A DNA stretch of 48,981 nucleotides, taken from Alkanophaga liquidiphilum (GTDB lineage: Archaea; Halobacteriota; Syntropharchaeia; Alkanophagales; B39-G2). The notes under the pieces were generated by a model, which was not told the DNA's origin, searched no databases, and saw only the letters and a list, made by a program, of their open reading frames with translations. How positions within the stretch are numbered: position 1 is the stretch's first letter; each line of letters starts with the position of its first letter. Of the stretch, positions 23,757 to 34,300 are shown piece by piece. The position numbers and the translations under genes are program-made. The stretch covers positions 1 through 48,981 of the forward strand of contig JAPHEF010000007.1 in assembly GCA_029259535.1 (NCBI GenBank), given 5' to 3'.

Positions 23757-25076
23757 ATGGTCGCCCCCAGCTTGTGCATAATCTGCAAGGGTGCAAACCT
23801 TTGCGGGAGGCGGACGTGCCCTTTACTCGCGGCTCTACGCCGCCGGGAGGCGGGAATAAGGCTTAAAAAGGAATTTTTCGGTCCTTCCATATCGGTATTC
23901 GTCGGACGGGTCGGCTATCCTCGTGTCAGAGTGGGACCGGTAGCTACAGTCGAAGAGTTCCAGCAAGCCACCCTCTTAGAGGACACAAAAGGCTTGTTCG
24001 GGCTCGAGCTTGAAGACATTTTAGAGTTGAGAAGCCTGACCTTGAGGGCGAACAAAAGCGAAAGTGTCTTTTCAAAAAAGAGATTCGTGAGCGACCTTCA
24101 AGAGATAGCCTTAGCCTCTAAGCCTGTTGACGTCGAACTTAATTTCACGAAAGAGCCTTCTTTCAGGATGCGTTTCTCGGACTTGCTCCAGCCCGTAGGT
24201 GCGACTGCGCCGCTCGAAAAGCTCAAAGTCGTGGAGAACCCTAAGATCCCAAGAGCGGTGGAGAAAGTAGTTTCCGACGACTTAAAGGCGACAGAAGCCG
24301 TCAGCGAGCTTTATGCTGCTGGACTCGACGTTCACAAAATTTCAACAATCCTCGCATCCGGCGCTCTTGGTGCAGAGTCGCCGAAGTCAAGGAAGAAGCT
24401 CGTGCCGACGAGGTGGAGCATCACAGCGACAGACGACATCGTCTTCAAGCATTTGATTCGAGACGTGCGTAAATGTCCACAAGTCAACGAGTTTCGTGTT
24501 TACGAGGCTTGTTACATGGACAATCATTTCGTCATTCTGCTCCGCCCATCAGCGTTCGAGTATGAAAACTTCGAGGCGTGGGCGCCGGGCTCTTCGTGGT
24601 ATCCTGCTGACGAGTTTGAGGTTGAAGTCGAAGGGAGCGGTAATGAGGCGAAGTTCATGTCTGCAACGAAGGCGGCGGATGTTGCGGACACCGACGTCAC
24701 GCAAATGCGACGCAAGGCAAAGTCTTTAATCCTGCGTGAGTATGAAGGATTCAAAGGCAGAAAAAATTACGCAGCACAAGAAGGCGGTGGTTACTATGCG
24801 GCAAGGCTCGCCGTCGCTGAGTTCCTGCACAACATTCGGCGGCAGGCAAGCGTTGTAGTCTTCAGGGAAGTTCACGAGGGCTACGTGCTCCCGCTGGGTG
24901 TCTGGGTCGTTAGGGAGACTGCTCGCCGCGCCTTCGAGCGTAAGCCTCAGGTCTTTGAAAGTGAAAAAGAAGCCCTTGAGTATGTGGATTCGAGGCTAAG
25001 GCTGGGGCTTAAGCCATTTGCAGAAAAAAGTTTGGTGTTGGGGCAGAAAAGGCTTAATTGCTTTCTACCGTCTTAA
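23757..25076 (+). CDS. nreA: NreA-type DNA repair protein
   Basis: 439 residues. An N-terminal zinc finger uses C7, C10, C16 and C21. The conserved Nre core (KEFFGPSISVFVGRVGYPRVRVGP; PTRWSITATDD) follows. The C-terminus QKRLNCFL matches the PCNA-interacting pattern Q-x-x-L-x-x-F-[FL]. Archaeal NreA interacts with PCNA and protects against mitomycin-type damage. The end of the gene converges on serA. The start ATG 23757 is close to the divergent mvk gene; TTAGTTAAATG just upstream leaves little room for a leader. Confidence 0.9.
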   Translation: MVAPSLCIICKGANLCGRRTCPLLAALRRREAGIRLKKEFFGPSISVFVGRVGYPRVRVGPVATVEEFQQATLLEDTKGLFGLELEDILELRSLTLRANKSESVFSKKRFVSDLQEIALASKPVDVELNFTKEPSFRMRFSDLLQPVGATAPLEKLKVVENPKIPRAVEKVVSDDLKATEAVSELYAAGLDVHKISTILASGALGAESPKSRKKLVPTRWSITATDDIVFKHLIRDVRKCPQVNEFRVYEACYMDNHFVILLRPSAFEYENFEAWAPGSSWYPADEFEVEVEGSGNEAKFMSATKAADVADTDVTQMRRKAKSLILREYEGFKGRKNYAAQEGGGYYAARLAVAEFLHNIRRQASVVVFREVHEGYVLPLGVWVVRETARRAFERKPQVFESEKEALEYVDSRLRLGLKPFAEKSLVLGQKRLNCFLPS

Positions 25077-25110
25077 TCTCCTTACTAACGCCCGTTCCTG
25101 CCGCCACGCA

Positions 25111-26706
25111 TCACAACTTAACGAGTTTTACGTCAAAAATCCCGTCAACAGTCTTAACTTTCTCGAGGACGTCCTCGCCCACCGGATTATCAACGTTAAG
25201 CACCATGACCGCTCGCCCTCCGATCTTTTCCCTGCCGACTTGCATTGCGGCGATGTTAATTCCGTGGTCGCCGAGGATGACACCGACCGGTCCTATGACT
25301 CTCGGCTTGTCGATGTAAGAGCAGATGAGCATGTAGCCCGAGGGCACGGCGTCCACTCGGTAGCCGTCAATCTTCACAATTCTCAGATCATTCTTTCCAA
25401 AGACCGTGCCTGCAACAGTCCTCTCCGCCTCATCGGTCTTCACGGTAATTCCGATGAGCGATGAAAAGTTTTCAGCGTCTTCTGTCTTAGTCTCCGTCAC
25501 CTTGATGCCCATTTTCCTCGCAATGAGCTGCGCATTCACGTAGTTGACGTCGGCGAACTGCGAAAGGAAACCCCTGAGCATTGCAATGCTGATGAGCCTC
25601 GTGTCCTTCGTTGCGATTTCGCCCTGATACGAGATGTTCACGCTTTCTATCCGCCCGGAAACAAGCTGTGCTGCAAGCCTTCCGAGACGTTCTGCAAGCG
25701 TTAGGAAGGGTTTTATGGCGTCGAGGATTTCCGCTGGCACGTAAACAAGGTTCACAGCATTCTTCACGGGCTCGCCCCGCAACGCTCGGCAAACTTCCTC
25801 GGCTATGACCACCGCAACGCCCCTCTGCGCCTCCTCGGTCGAGGCTCCGAGATGCGGCGTAACGATGATCTCTTCGAGCGTCAGCAACTCGCTATCCTTT
25901 GGCGGCTCCTGCTCGAAGACGTCAATAGCGGCGCCGGCGACCTTTCCGCTTTTTATGGCACGCACGAGGGCGGCTTCGTCAATTATCCCGCCACGAGCCG
26001 TGTTTATTATGCGGACGCTGTTTTTCATAATCTCAAATTCCTTGTCGCTAATCATGTGATACGTCTCGTCAGTCAGCGGGACGTGCACCGTTAAGAAATC
26101 AGCGATGCTGAGGACCTTGTCGAAGGGCAGCAGCGAGATACCAAGCTCTTTCGCTCGCTCTTGCGAGACGTAGGGGTCGTAAGCGACGACTTTCATGCCC
26201 AGGCCGAGTGCCAGCCTTGCGACCTCCGTGCCTATCCTGCCGAGCCCGATGATGCCGAGGGTCTTGCCACGAACCTCGACGCCCATGTATTTTCGGCGAT
26301 TCCACTCCCCCGCCTTGAGCGACTTATCCGCCCGTGGTATTTTTCTCGAAAGGCTCAGAAGCAGCGCAATCGTGTGCTCCGCAGCCGAAATAGTATTTGC
26401 TTCCGGGGCGTTAACCACGAGCACGCCGTGTTCGGTGGCGGCGTCCACGTCTATGTTATCCACGCCGACACCCGCCCTGCCGATGACCCTCAACCTCGTT
26501 CCTGCCTCTATGATTTTACGGGTCACTTTCGTCCCGCTGCGAACGATGAGCGCGTCGTAGCTCTTGATCCTCTCCGCCAGCTCGTCCTCGCTGAGCTTGA
26601 GCGCAACATCCACCTTCGCAAACTCCTGCAGCTTCCTTAACCCCTCATCGGAAATCGAGTCCGCAACGAGTATCTTTGGCTTCCCTTGCTCGTTCGTGCC
26701 AGTCAT
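25111..26706 (-). CDS. serA: D-3-phosphoglycerate dehydrogenase
   Basis: 531 residues, the long SerA form. NAD-binding GIIGLGRIGTEVARLA, INTARGGIIDEAALV, and HLGASTEEAQ with the catalytic histidine. An intervening domain and a C-terminal ACT domain (GVILGDHGINIAAMQVGR) permit serine feedback. It makes phosphohydroxypyruvate, the first step to phosphoserine, which links to sepS at 11.3 kb. ATG 26706 is used; a GTG at 26715 is in frame. CTTAAAATC about 30 bases upstream may be the TATA box. Confidence 0.95.
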   Translation of the reverse strand: MTGTNEQGKPKILVADSISDEGLRKLQEFAKVDVALKLSEDELAERIKSYDALIVRSGTKVTRKIIEAGTRLRVIGRAGVGVDNIDVDAATEHGVLVVNAPEANTISAAEHTIALLLSLSRKIPRADKSLKAGEWNRRKYMGVEVRGKTLGIIGLGRIGTEVARLALGLGMKVVAYDPYVSQERAKELGISLLPFDKVLSIADFLTVHVPLTDETYHMISDKEFEIMKNSVRIINTARGGIIDEAALVRAIKSGKVAGAAIDVFEQEPPKDSELLTLEEIIVTPHLGASTEEAQRGVAVVIAEEVCRALRGEPVKNAVNLVYVPAEILDAIKPFLTLAERLGRLAAQLVSGRIESVNISYQGEIATKDTRLISIAMLRGFLSQFADVNYVNAQLIARKMGIKVTETKTEDAENFSSLIGITVKTDEAERTVAGTVFGKNDLRIVKIDGYRVDAVPSGYMLICSYIDKPRVIGPVGVILGDHGINIAAMQVGREKIGGRAVMVLNVDNPVGEDVLEKVKTVDGIFDVKLVKL

Positions 26707-26898
26707 CTCGACCACATTGCATTTAATGTGATTTTAAGGGTTAGCTCGTCGTCCGGCTCAGCAACCGGCATCGACCTCCTGCGCCGCATCACTAGCCTCC
26801 ACTACGACCACCCTCCCGCAACCCCGCAGCTCAAGACGGACGCCGTCCATCAAACATCGCAACAAATTGGAAAATTAACAAACACGGCACCAAGTAGC

Positions 26899-27273
26899 TC
26901 ACCGGTTAATGCTGGATGCGATTTCCTCTAATTTTCTCATGAACTGGTAAGCTTCCTTCGCGTACACCTCAAAGTCGCTTGGCTCTATCACTTCATCATA
27001 AAAATTCACGTGTAAGGTCTCCAAGAACAAGAACGATTTGTACAACTCTGGATTCTCCACCTCCTTGGATAAGGTCTTAACGAAATTTCTCAGACCTTTA
27101 TGTCGCCCCAGCCTCTTGCCCGCCCTAGCCGCCACCGCCTTAACCTCTTGTGCTATCGCGCCCCAAAGAAGCTCAGAAGCCTTTCTAAACTCCCCTCGCC
27201 CCGCAAACTTCTCAGCATTGGTTAGGTATTTATCTCTGGTCTTAGCATAAATGTCAGTACTCAGGTCTTTCAA
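26899..27273 (-). CDS. HEPN/PaREP1-like helical protein
   Basis: 124 residues from a TTG at 27273, with GGTGGTGG just upstream. All-helical: AEKFAGRGEFRKASELLWGAIAQEVKAVAARAGKRLGRH is the PaREP1/HEPN pattern, and the C-terminal part has YAKEAYQFMRKLEEI. The canonical HEPN RNase R-x4-6-H is not clearly present (spacings seen are 3 and 7), so nuclease activity is doubtful. Its start lies inside the end of the 68-residue gene (20-base overlap), so the two are coupled. The arrangement resembles a two-gene toxin-antitoxin or nucleotidyltransferase/HEPN module, but the partner is not a nucleotidyltransferase. Confidence 0.7.
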   Translation of the reverse strand: MKDLSTDIYAKTRDKYLTNAEKFAGRGEFRKASELLWGAIAQEVKAVAARAGKRLGRHKGLRNFVKTLSKEVENPELYKSFLFLETLHVNFYDEVIEPSDFEVYAKEAYQFMRKLEEIASSINR

Positions 27274-27460
27274 ATTCCACCACCCTTCCTGTTTTGTCGT
27301 CTATTACGATCTTTACAATCTCTTTAAGGAGGGCGCCAACATCAAATTCCAGATGCCACCTGTCCTTATCTAAACGAACGCTGACCAGACGATGGGTATA
27401 GTAGCCAGCCTTCTCCTCTAAAAACCTCACAGCACGCTCAACAGCTTCCTCAGTGTCCAT
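27254..27460 (-). CDS. 68-residue partner of the HEPN-like protein
   Basis: Not assigned to a named family. An N-terminal helix (TEEAVERAVRFLEEKAGYY) is followed by a four-strand-like beta region (RLVSVRLDKDRWHLEFDVG; EIVKIVIDDKTGRVVEFERPEY). The final IDDKTGRVV hairpin resembles PepSY-type repeats. It is translated first, and its last 20 bases contain the TTG start of the HEPN-like gene. A small acidic protein ahead of a helical partner fits an antitoxin-like role, but nothing in the sequence proves it. Confidence 0.65.
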   Translation of the reverse strand: MDTEEAVERAVRFLEEKAGYYTHRLVSVRLDKDRWHLEFDVGALLKEIVKIVIDDKTGRVVEFERPEY

Positions 27461-27513
27461 ATCAACATGTTTAGAGAGGGGTTATAAAGCTTTCTCGCCG
27501 AAGATTAGTATGG

Positions 27514-28806
27514 GTGATTCGGTTGTTTTACGAGGCAATACTGGACGTCAAGGCGAGGGAAGTTATAGACTCGCGGGGAGACCCCACGGTCGAAGTTGAT
27601 GTCATCACCGAAAGCGGTTTCGGGCGGGCGATAGTGCCGTCGGGCGCCTCCAAGGGCAGGAACGAGGCTCTGGAGCTGCGGGATGGGGACGAGCGTTTCG
27701 GCGGGAGAGGTGTGCTGAGAGCGGTTAAAAACGTGAACACCATCATAAAAAGCGAGATTGTGGGTATGAACGTGTTTAATCAGCGGGAAATCGACGAGAC
27801 TTTGAAGAGCCTCGACGGCACGCCGAACAAGTCGAGCCTCGGCGCGAATGCAATACTCGGCGTCTCGCTTGCGGCGTGCAAGGCGGCTGCTGACGCCCTC
27901 GTCGTCCCCTTGTATCGATATTTGGGCGGAGTCGCCTCCTACACGCTGCCGACACCTATGATGAACGTGCTCAATGGCGGTCGTCATGCAGGGAACGAGC
28001 TGAGCCTCCAAGAGTTCCTGATCGTCCCGATGGGCGAAAGCTTTAAGGAAGCCTTGAGGATGGGCGTTGAGGTATACCATGAGCTAAAAAGGGTTTTGCG
28101 AGAGAAATACGGAGTGCTCGCGACGAACGTCGGCGACGAAGGTGGTTATGCGCCGCCGATGCGAGAGACGAGGGAGGCGCTCGACGCTCTGGTCGAGGCG
28201 ATCGAGGCTGCGGGCTACGATGCCGGCGAGAAGGGCGCGAACGCCGTGAATTTGGGGTTGGATGCGGCGGCGTCTTCCTTCTACGATGAGCGTCGGAGCG
28301 TTTACACTGTAGACGGCACCGAAATGGATGAAGGCGAGCTTCTTGAGTTTTACGTCGAGCTCGTGAAGACCTACCCCATAATCTCGATAGAAGACCCGTT
28401 CTGGGAGGAGGCTTTTGAGGCTTTTGCAGAACTTACGAGGCGGCTGGACATCATCGTCGTGGGCGACGACCTCTTCGTGACGAACCCGCAGCGCATCGCC
28501 GAGGGCATAAAAATGGGGGCGGCGAACGCCCTACTTTTGAAGCTTAACCAAATAGGAACCGTTTCCGAGGCTTTAGAGGCTGCGAGGCTCGCCGCCGCAA
28601 ACCGTTATAAGGTCGTGGTGAGCCACCGTTCCGGCGAGACCGAGGACACGAGCATCGCTGACCTCGCAGTAGCGCTGAGCGCCGAGCTGATAAAAACGGG
28701 AGCGCCCGCGAGGGGCGAACGCACCGCCAAGTACAACCAGCTGCTACGCATCGAAGAAGAACTCGGCGACGCCGCAAAATACGAGCCCGAAAGGCTGTTC
28801 CAGTGA
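27514..28806 (+). CDS. eno: Enolase
   Basis: 430 residues. Interconverts 2-phosphoglycerate and phosphoenolpyruvate. Signatures: VIDSRGDPTVEV, NVGDEGGYAPP, SIEDPFWEEAFE and VGDDLFVTN (metal ligands), LLKLNQIGTVSEAL and VSHRSGETEDTSIADLAVAL. The frame opens with GTG 27514. A TTATAAAG box at 27482-27489 lies about 25-28 bases upstream, so initiation at the very 5' end of a leaderless message is likely. An out-of-frame ATG at 27510 is ignored. Confidence 0.96.
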   Translation: MIRLFYEAILDVKAREVIDSRGDPTVEVDVITESGFGRAIVPSGASKGRNEALELRDGDERFGGRGVLRAVKNVNTIIKSEIVGMNVFNQREIDETLKSLDGTPNKSSLGANAILGVSLAACKAAADALVVPLYRYLGGVASYTLPTPMMNVLNGGRHAGNELSLQEFLIVPMGESFKEALRMGVEVYHELKRVLREKYGVLATNVGDEGGYAPPMRETREALDALVEAIEAAGYDAGEKGANAVNLGLDAAASSFYDERRSVYTVDGTEMDEGELLEFYVELVKTYPIISIEDPFWEEAFEAFAELTRRLDIIVVGDDLFVTNPQRIAEGIKMGAANALLLKLNQIGTVSEALEAARLAAANRYKVVVSHRSGETEDTSIADLAVALSAELIKTGAPARGERTAKYNQLLRIEEELGDAAKYEPERLFQ

Positions 28807-28821
28807 TAAAGGGGCATCGGA

Positions 28822-30177
28822 TTACTCTCCACCACGCCTTGTTAGCAACTTCCGCAGCGGCGTCAAGTCTGCGGAGTAGAAGTGGATGTGAGTGTAGCCC
28901 GCAAGCGTATTGTGCGCGAGAGCGCCGTCGTAGCCGTCCTTTATCCCCTTGCCATCCACCCTGAAGGCGAACTTCACGTCGTCATCCGGCAGGGCGTAGC
29001 TGTAGTGGAACTCATGCCCTCTGAAGCTCCCTGCGAGGAACGGGTTTCGGGCGACGACCTCGCCACGCACGTAGCTCAGGGCTTTCAGCTTCCTCGTGAA
29101 CACAACGTCGATGTCGAGAACGCCTGCCATCCTTTTAACCTTCCCATCGATCTCAATCCCCCTTGAGAGAAGCATTAGCCCGCCGCACTCCGCGTATATC
29201 GGCTTCTCTTCCAGTGCTTCCCTGCGGATGAAGCGTGCGAACCCGCTTAAGTTGTGAAGGTGGAGTTCGGGGTAGCCGCCGCCTATGTAGTAAAGGTCGC
29301 ACTCCGCCGATGCCAAGGCATGCTCGCCCTTGAGCGGCGAGAAGAAGACAAGCTCCCCGAAGCGTGAGAGCGTCCGCAAGTTATCCCTGTAGTAGAAGGC
29401 AAAGGCTTCGTCGAAGGGGACGCCGATCCTCATACCGACCTCCGTGTCGCCGCCGTCGCCGTCTTCAGCCGAGGCTGAAAGTTCACCCCCAAATTCCATC
29501 TCTGACAGCTCAAGAATCCTCTCAATGTCGATGAACTCTTCCCCTATTTCCGCGAGGGCTCTCCAGTCCTCTCGCCGCTCCATCCCTAGGTGCAAGCCGA
29601 GATGCCTGCTCCCGATTTCCAATTCCTCCCTTTTCGGAAGTATGCCGAGAACGTCATGACCACGGGCGGAGAAGATGCGCCGGAGCTTCTCGTGGAATGC
29701 GGTGCCGCCGTTGAAAATCACGCCCACGACGTTTAGCTCACGATCGAAGTTCCTGTAGCCCTCATACATGGCTAAGGCGGACAGGGAAAGCCCTCCGGCA
29801 TCGAGCACCAGAATAACGGGCAGCCCTAGGATTTTAGCAATATGAGCCGTAGAGGAGAGCGTGGTGAGCCTGTACCCGTCAAAAAGCCCCATCGCCCCCT
29901 CCATTATCCCGACGTCCTTTCCCCGCATCCACCGCGAAAACGACTTTTTGACGCCGGCTTCGCCCATCATGAAGGCATCAAGGTTGACAGCCCACCCGCA
30001 GAAGGAGTAGTGCGTCGGGTCTATGAAGTCCGGACCGACCTTGAACGGCTGCACCTCGTAGCCACGCCGCTTCAGAGCCGCAGCTATGCACATCGCGACG
30101 ACGGTCTTCCCGACGCCGCTGTGCGTCCCGGCTACGACGAAGGCGTGCGTGCTCCGGGCACGAGACTCACGGGGCAT
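28822..30177 (-). CDS. cfbB: Ni-sirohydrochlorin / cobyrinate a,c-diamide synthase
   Basis: 451 residues from ATG 30177, chosen because GGAGG lies seven bases upstream (an ATG at 30207 would absorb this site). N-terminal dethiobiotin-synthetase-like ATPase (VVAGTHSGVGKTVVA P-loop, VGPDFIDPTHY, IMEGAMGLFDG) and C-terminal class I glutamine amidotransferase (YAECGGLMLLSRG with the catalytic cysteine; HEFHYS). It amidates the a and c side chains of a sirohydrochlorin derivative. In methanogen-type archaea the CfbB version works on Ni-sirohydrochlorin for F430, while CbiA works on cobyrinate. Sequence alone does not decide between them. hemB is divergent next door. Confidence 0.88.
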   Translation of the reverse strand: MPRESRARSTHAFVVAGTHSGVGKTVVAMCIAAALKRRGYEVQPFKVGPDFIDPTHYSFCGWAVNLDAFMMGEAGVKKSFSRWMRGKDVGIMEGAMGLFDGYRLTTLSSTAHIAKILGLPVILVLDAGGLSLSALAMYEGYRNFDRELNVVGVIFNGGTAFHEKLRRIFSARGHDVLGILPKREELEIGSRHLGLHLGMERREDWRALAEIGEEFIDIERILELSEMEFGGELSASAEDGDGGDTEVGMRIGVPFDEAFAFYYRDNLRTLSRFGELVFFSPLKGEHALASAECDLYYIGGGYPELHLHNLSGFARFIRREALEEKPIYAECGGLMLLSRGIEIDGKVKRMAGVLDIDVVFTRKLKALSYVRGEVVARNPFLAGSFRGHEFHYSYALPDDDVKFAFRVDGKGIKDGYDGALAHNTLAGYTHIHFYSADLTPLRKLLTRRGGE

Positions 30178-30286
30178 GCCCACCCCTCCGCACGTCAGCT
30201 GCAGCACAATATCAACACCCCAAACCTATTTCACTTAAGTTGCCAAAAGACAAAAAAACTTTAAGTGAAACGGCGAACGTAAGAGC

Positions 30287-31309
30287 ATGGGCTACTTCCC
30301 GAAGCTCAGGCTGAGAAGGCTCCGCCGCACCCCAAAGATAAGAAGCATGATTAGAGAGACGAGCATCTCGGCGAGTGACCTCATCTATCCAATCTTCATC
30401 GACGAGAACATCAAGGAGCGGCGGGAAATAAAGTCGATGCCGGCGCAGTTTCGAATCTCGCTCAATAATATTGCGGACGAGGTTAAAGAGGTGGTGGAGC
30501 TTGGCATTCCTGCAGTCATGCTCTTCGGCATACCTTCCCGCAAGGATGAGCGTGGAAGCTCTGCATATGCGGCGGGCGGCGTCGTCCAGACCGCGGTCCG
30601 CAGCATAAAAAAGGAGCTGGGCGATGACATCTGCGTGATAACGGACGTGTGCCTCTGCGAGTACACGACGCACGGGCACTGCGGCGTCGTCGACCCGAAG
30701 ACCTGCAGGATAAAAAACGACGAGACCCTCGAACTGCTGGCGAGGGCGGCGGTGAGCCACGCAGAAGCCGGCGCAGACATCGTCGCTCCGTCGGCTATGA
30801 TGGACGGGATGGTCGCCGCCATCAGGGATTCCTTGGACAGAGAGGGCTTCGAAGACGTTCTGATAATGTCGTACGCCGCGAAGTTCGCCTCCAGCTTCTA
30901 TGCTCCGTTCAGAGAGGCAGCGGACTCCGCCCCGAGCTTCGGCGACCGCAGCACGTATCAAATGGACTTTGCGAACGCCCTCGAAGCGCTGAGAGAGGTC
31001 GAGCTCGACTTGAAAGAAGGAGCGGACATCGTGATGGTGAAGCCCGCAATGTGCTACCTCGACGTCCTCTACAGGGTAAAGGAGAAGTTCGGCGTCCCGA
31101 CCGCCGCTTTTAACGTTAGCGGCGAATACGCAATGATAAAAGCGGCAGCGTCGCTCAACTGGCTTGACGAGCGCAAAACGGTGATAGAAGTGCTGACGTG
31201 CATCAAAAGGGCGGGCGCCGACCTCATACTCACGTATTTCGCAAAGGACGTGGCGAGGATGCTTAAGGATCTGAGCTGGTGGCAACGACGATCGTTAGAA
31301 TCAACCTAA
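30287..31309 (+). CDS. hemB: Porphobilinogen synthase (delta-aminolevulinate dehydratase)
   Basis: 340 residues. Condenses two 5-aminolevulinates to porphobilinogen, the shared precursor of F430, cobamides and haem. The zinc-binding cysteines are in DVCLCEYTTHGHCG. One active-site lysine is in SYAAKFASSFYAPFREA and the other in MVKPAMCYLDV. CTTTAAGT at 30259-30266 is the TATA box, 21-28 bases before ATG, consistent with a leaderless transcript. It is divergent from cfbB, the tetrapyrrole amidase, with about 110 bases between start codons. Confidence 0.96.
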   Translation: MGYFPKLRLRRLRRTPKIRSMIRETSISASDLIYPIFIDENIKERREIKSMPAQFRISLNNIADEVKEVVELGIPAVMLFGIPSRKDERGSSAYAAGGVVQTAVRSIKKELGDDICVITDVCLCEYTTHGHCGVVDPKTCRIKNDETLELLARAAVSHAEAGADIVAPSAMMDGMVAAIRDSLDREGFEDVLIMSYAAKFASSFYAPFREAADSAPSFGDRSTYQMDFANALEALREVELDLKEGADIVMVKPAMCYLDVLYRVKEKFGVPTAAFNVSGEYAMIKAAASLNWLDERKTVIEVLTCIKRAGADLILTYFAKDVARMLKDLSWWQRRSLEST

Positions 31310-31337
31310 AGCAAATTTAACCGATCATAATACAAAA

Positions 31338-34300
31338 ATGAACGTGAGTGTGCGAAAGGCAAACGTGATTGCCTCCTACATCAGGGAAATCCACAACATT
31401 TACACGAGAGGGGACTTCACAGAGCCAAGTTTCTACCCATGCTTACGACGGCTTTTCGAAGCCTTATCTGGGGACGGATGCACAGTTATTTCTGCGCCCA
31501 AGAAGACGAAAGCGGGCTTTCCAGACTTCATCGTCCGAAGAGGAACAGAAATCGTGGGATACATCGAAGCAAAGCCCTTAGAGGCAGACCTTGAGAGAGA
31601 AGAGCGGACCAAGCAGCTCCAGAGGTATAGGAATGCGTTTCCGAACCTCATTCTGACGAACTTCCTGCAATTCAGGCTATACGGGAACGGCAAGCTTGTG
31701 AGTACTGCGGAGTTATGCGATGCATCTGACCTGAGCGGACCGAAGCCTCCTAGTGTCTCAAACAAACACCTAAAAACCTTCCTCGATCTCGTTAGCAAAT
31801 TTTACGACTTCTCAATGCCTGAGATTCAAGATGCTTCGAGGCTGGCATCCGTGCTTGCGAAGAAGACGAAATTCGCAAGAGACATTATCTTAGAGGAGCT
31901 TAAAGATGGCGATATTTTCTTGTCTCAGCTCTTAACATATTTCAAACACACGCTCATCGAGGGTTTAACTGACGAGAAGTTTGCAGATTTGTATGCGCAA
32001 ACGCTTGCTTACGGGTTGTTTGCAGCGAAAGTGATGGCGGGAAGCGAAGAAGTACGGCGGAACAACGCTTGGATGTTTATAACGATGCCACTGCTCCGTA
32101 AGATTTTCCACATTTCCAGCGGTCCTGATTGCCCGGAGGCGCTGAGCTGGGTCATTGATGATATTTGTGGCGTGCTGAATAGGGTAGATGTTACCTCTCT
32201 TCTCAGCAAGGAGGATGTCCTCTTCGACGACCCCATTATTCACTTTTATGACACGTTCATTGGCGAATATGACCCTACAGAGAAGAAACGTCTTGGCATT
32301 TACTATACGCCTGTTGGCGTCGTTGCTTACATCGTGGCGTCGGCTCATAAACTGCTGCAGACGAAGTTCGGACTGGAGCTGGGGCTTGCGGAGCAGGGCG
32401 TGAAGCTTCTCGATCCTGCTGCCGGGACGCTGACGTTCGTGATTCGGGCAATAGGGCGTGCTCTGGCGGAATTTGAGAGTAGAGGCTTAGGCGGTCTTAT
32501 TCCGTTTTATATCAAGCATCACATCCTCAAAAACTTTTATGCCTTTGAGATATCGCTCGTTCCTTACGTGATTGGACATTTGCGGGTCGCGAAATATTTA
32601 GAGGACCGCTGGGGGTATAAACTTGGTGAAACCTCTCCCCCCGACCGCTCAGAACTACGAGAGCCCGACAGGTTCCAGTTCTACCTTACGAACACGCTGG
32701 AAATGAGAAAGCCGAGTGAAGCGCCGCTGTTGATGGAACTCACCGAAGAAGGCAAGCGAGCGGAGGAGGTTAAGGAGAGAATCCCGATTCTTGTAGTTCT
32801 TGGTAACCCGCCGTATTCCGTAAGCTCCGAGAATAAGTCAAAGTTCATCGAGGAGCTTATGCAAGACTATAAGAGAGATGTTCGTGGCGAACGGAACATA
32901 CAGCCGCTCTCCGACGACTACATCAAATTCATCCGCTTCGCCCAGTGGAAACTGGAGAAGACGGGCAAGGGGATTTTGGCATTCATCACGAACAACGCAT
33001 ACCTCGACGGCGTCATCCACCGAGGGATGCGAAAGAGGCTCTTGGAAACCTTCGATGAGATTTACATCCTGAACCTGCACGGCTCTTCAAGGAAGGGCGA
33101 GACGCCACCCAACGGCGAGAGGGACGAAAACATCTTCGACATCCAGCAGGGCGTCGCCATAGGGATTTTCGTGAAGCTGGAGCTGGCGCCGAGGGAGAAA
33201 AAGGTCTATTACGCCGACCTCTGGGGGACGAGGGAGGAAAAGCTGAACTTCCTGCGCAATAACGATGTCGAAACTACGAACTGGACAGAAATCAAGCCCG
33301 CCCCGCCCTATTACTTCTTCGTCCCTAAGGATTTCTCATTGCAGGAGGAGTACGAGGAGTTTTGGAGAGTCACGGACATCTTCGAGAAGTGGTCGAGCGG
33401 CGTGGAAACGGGTAAGGACGACATCTTGGTGGGATTTACCCCCAAACACGTCGAGAGGGTTTTTAGCGACATTCTCGATCCCAGAGTGACGCTAGAAGAT
33501 TTAAAAGCACGCTACGATTTAAGAGAAACGAGCGGGTGGAAGATAAAAACCCGCAGGAAGGAACTTTTGAGGAAGGAGGCATTCTCCAGAGAAGCTATCA
33601 TCCCATATGCCTACCGTCCCTTTGATACAAGGTTCACATATTACTGCAACTTCCTCAGTAGGCTGCGTCATGAAACCATGAAAAATCTTTTGAGCGACAA
33701 CTTAGGCTTAGCACTGAAAAAAAGCCGCTACATCAAAGTCTTTGACTTCAGACACGCCTTCGTCGTCTCGGAGGTTCCTGATAGAAACCCCCTTGGAGAC
33801 AATACTTGTTGTTTCCCGCTTTACCTTTACGATGGAGGCAAGCGTCGCCCCAACTTCAAGAAGGAATTTTTGAGTGCGGTGAGAGCGAGGATAGGGGAGG
33901 AGCCTACGCCGGAGGAGCTTTTCTATTACATCTATGCGGTTTTGTATTCGCCGACGTATCGCAAGCGTTATGAGGAGTTTTTGCGCATCGACTTTCCGAG
34001 GGTGCCGCTGCCCTCTGACCGTGCGAGCTTCGAGCGGCTGAGCGAGCTTGGCAAGGAGCTCGTGGAGCTTCACCTCCTCAAGCACTCCGCACTGAGCAAA
34101 AGCGGCGTCAAGTTCCCAAAGAGCGGCACGAACAAGGTGGAGCGGGTGCGTTACGACGAGAAGCAGCAACGTGTATATTTCAACAAGACGCAGTACTTCG
34201 AAGGCGCCCCTAAGGAAGTGTGGGACTACAAAATCGGCGCCTACCGAGTGTTGGAGAAGTATTTAAAGGACAGAAAAGGACGGACCTTATCCTTGGACGA

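Noticed and set aside
30212..31285. 357-codon minus-strand frame through hemB
   Set aside because: Antisense of hemB, whose active-site motifs are all present on the plus strand.
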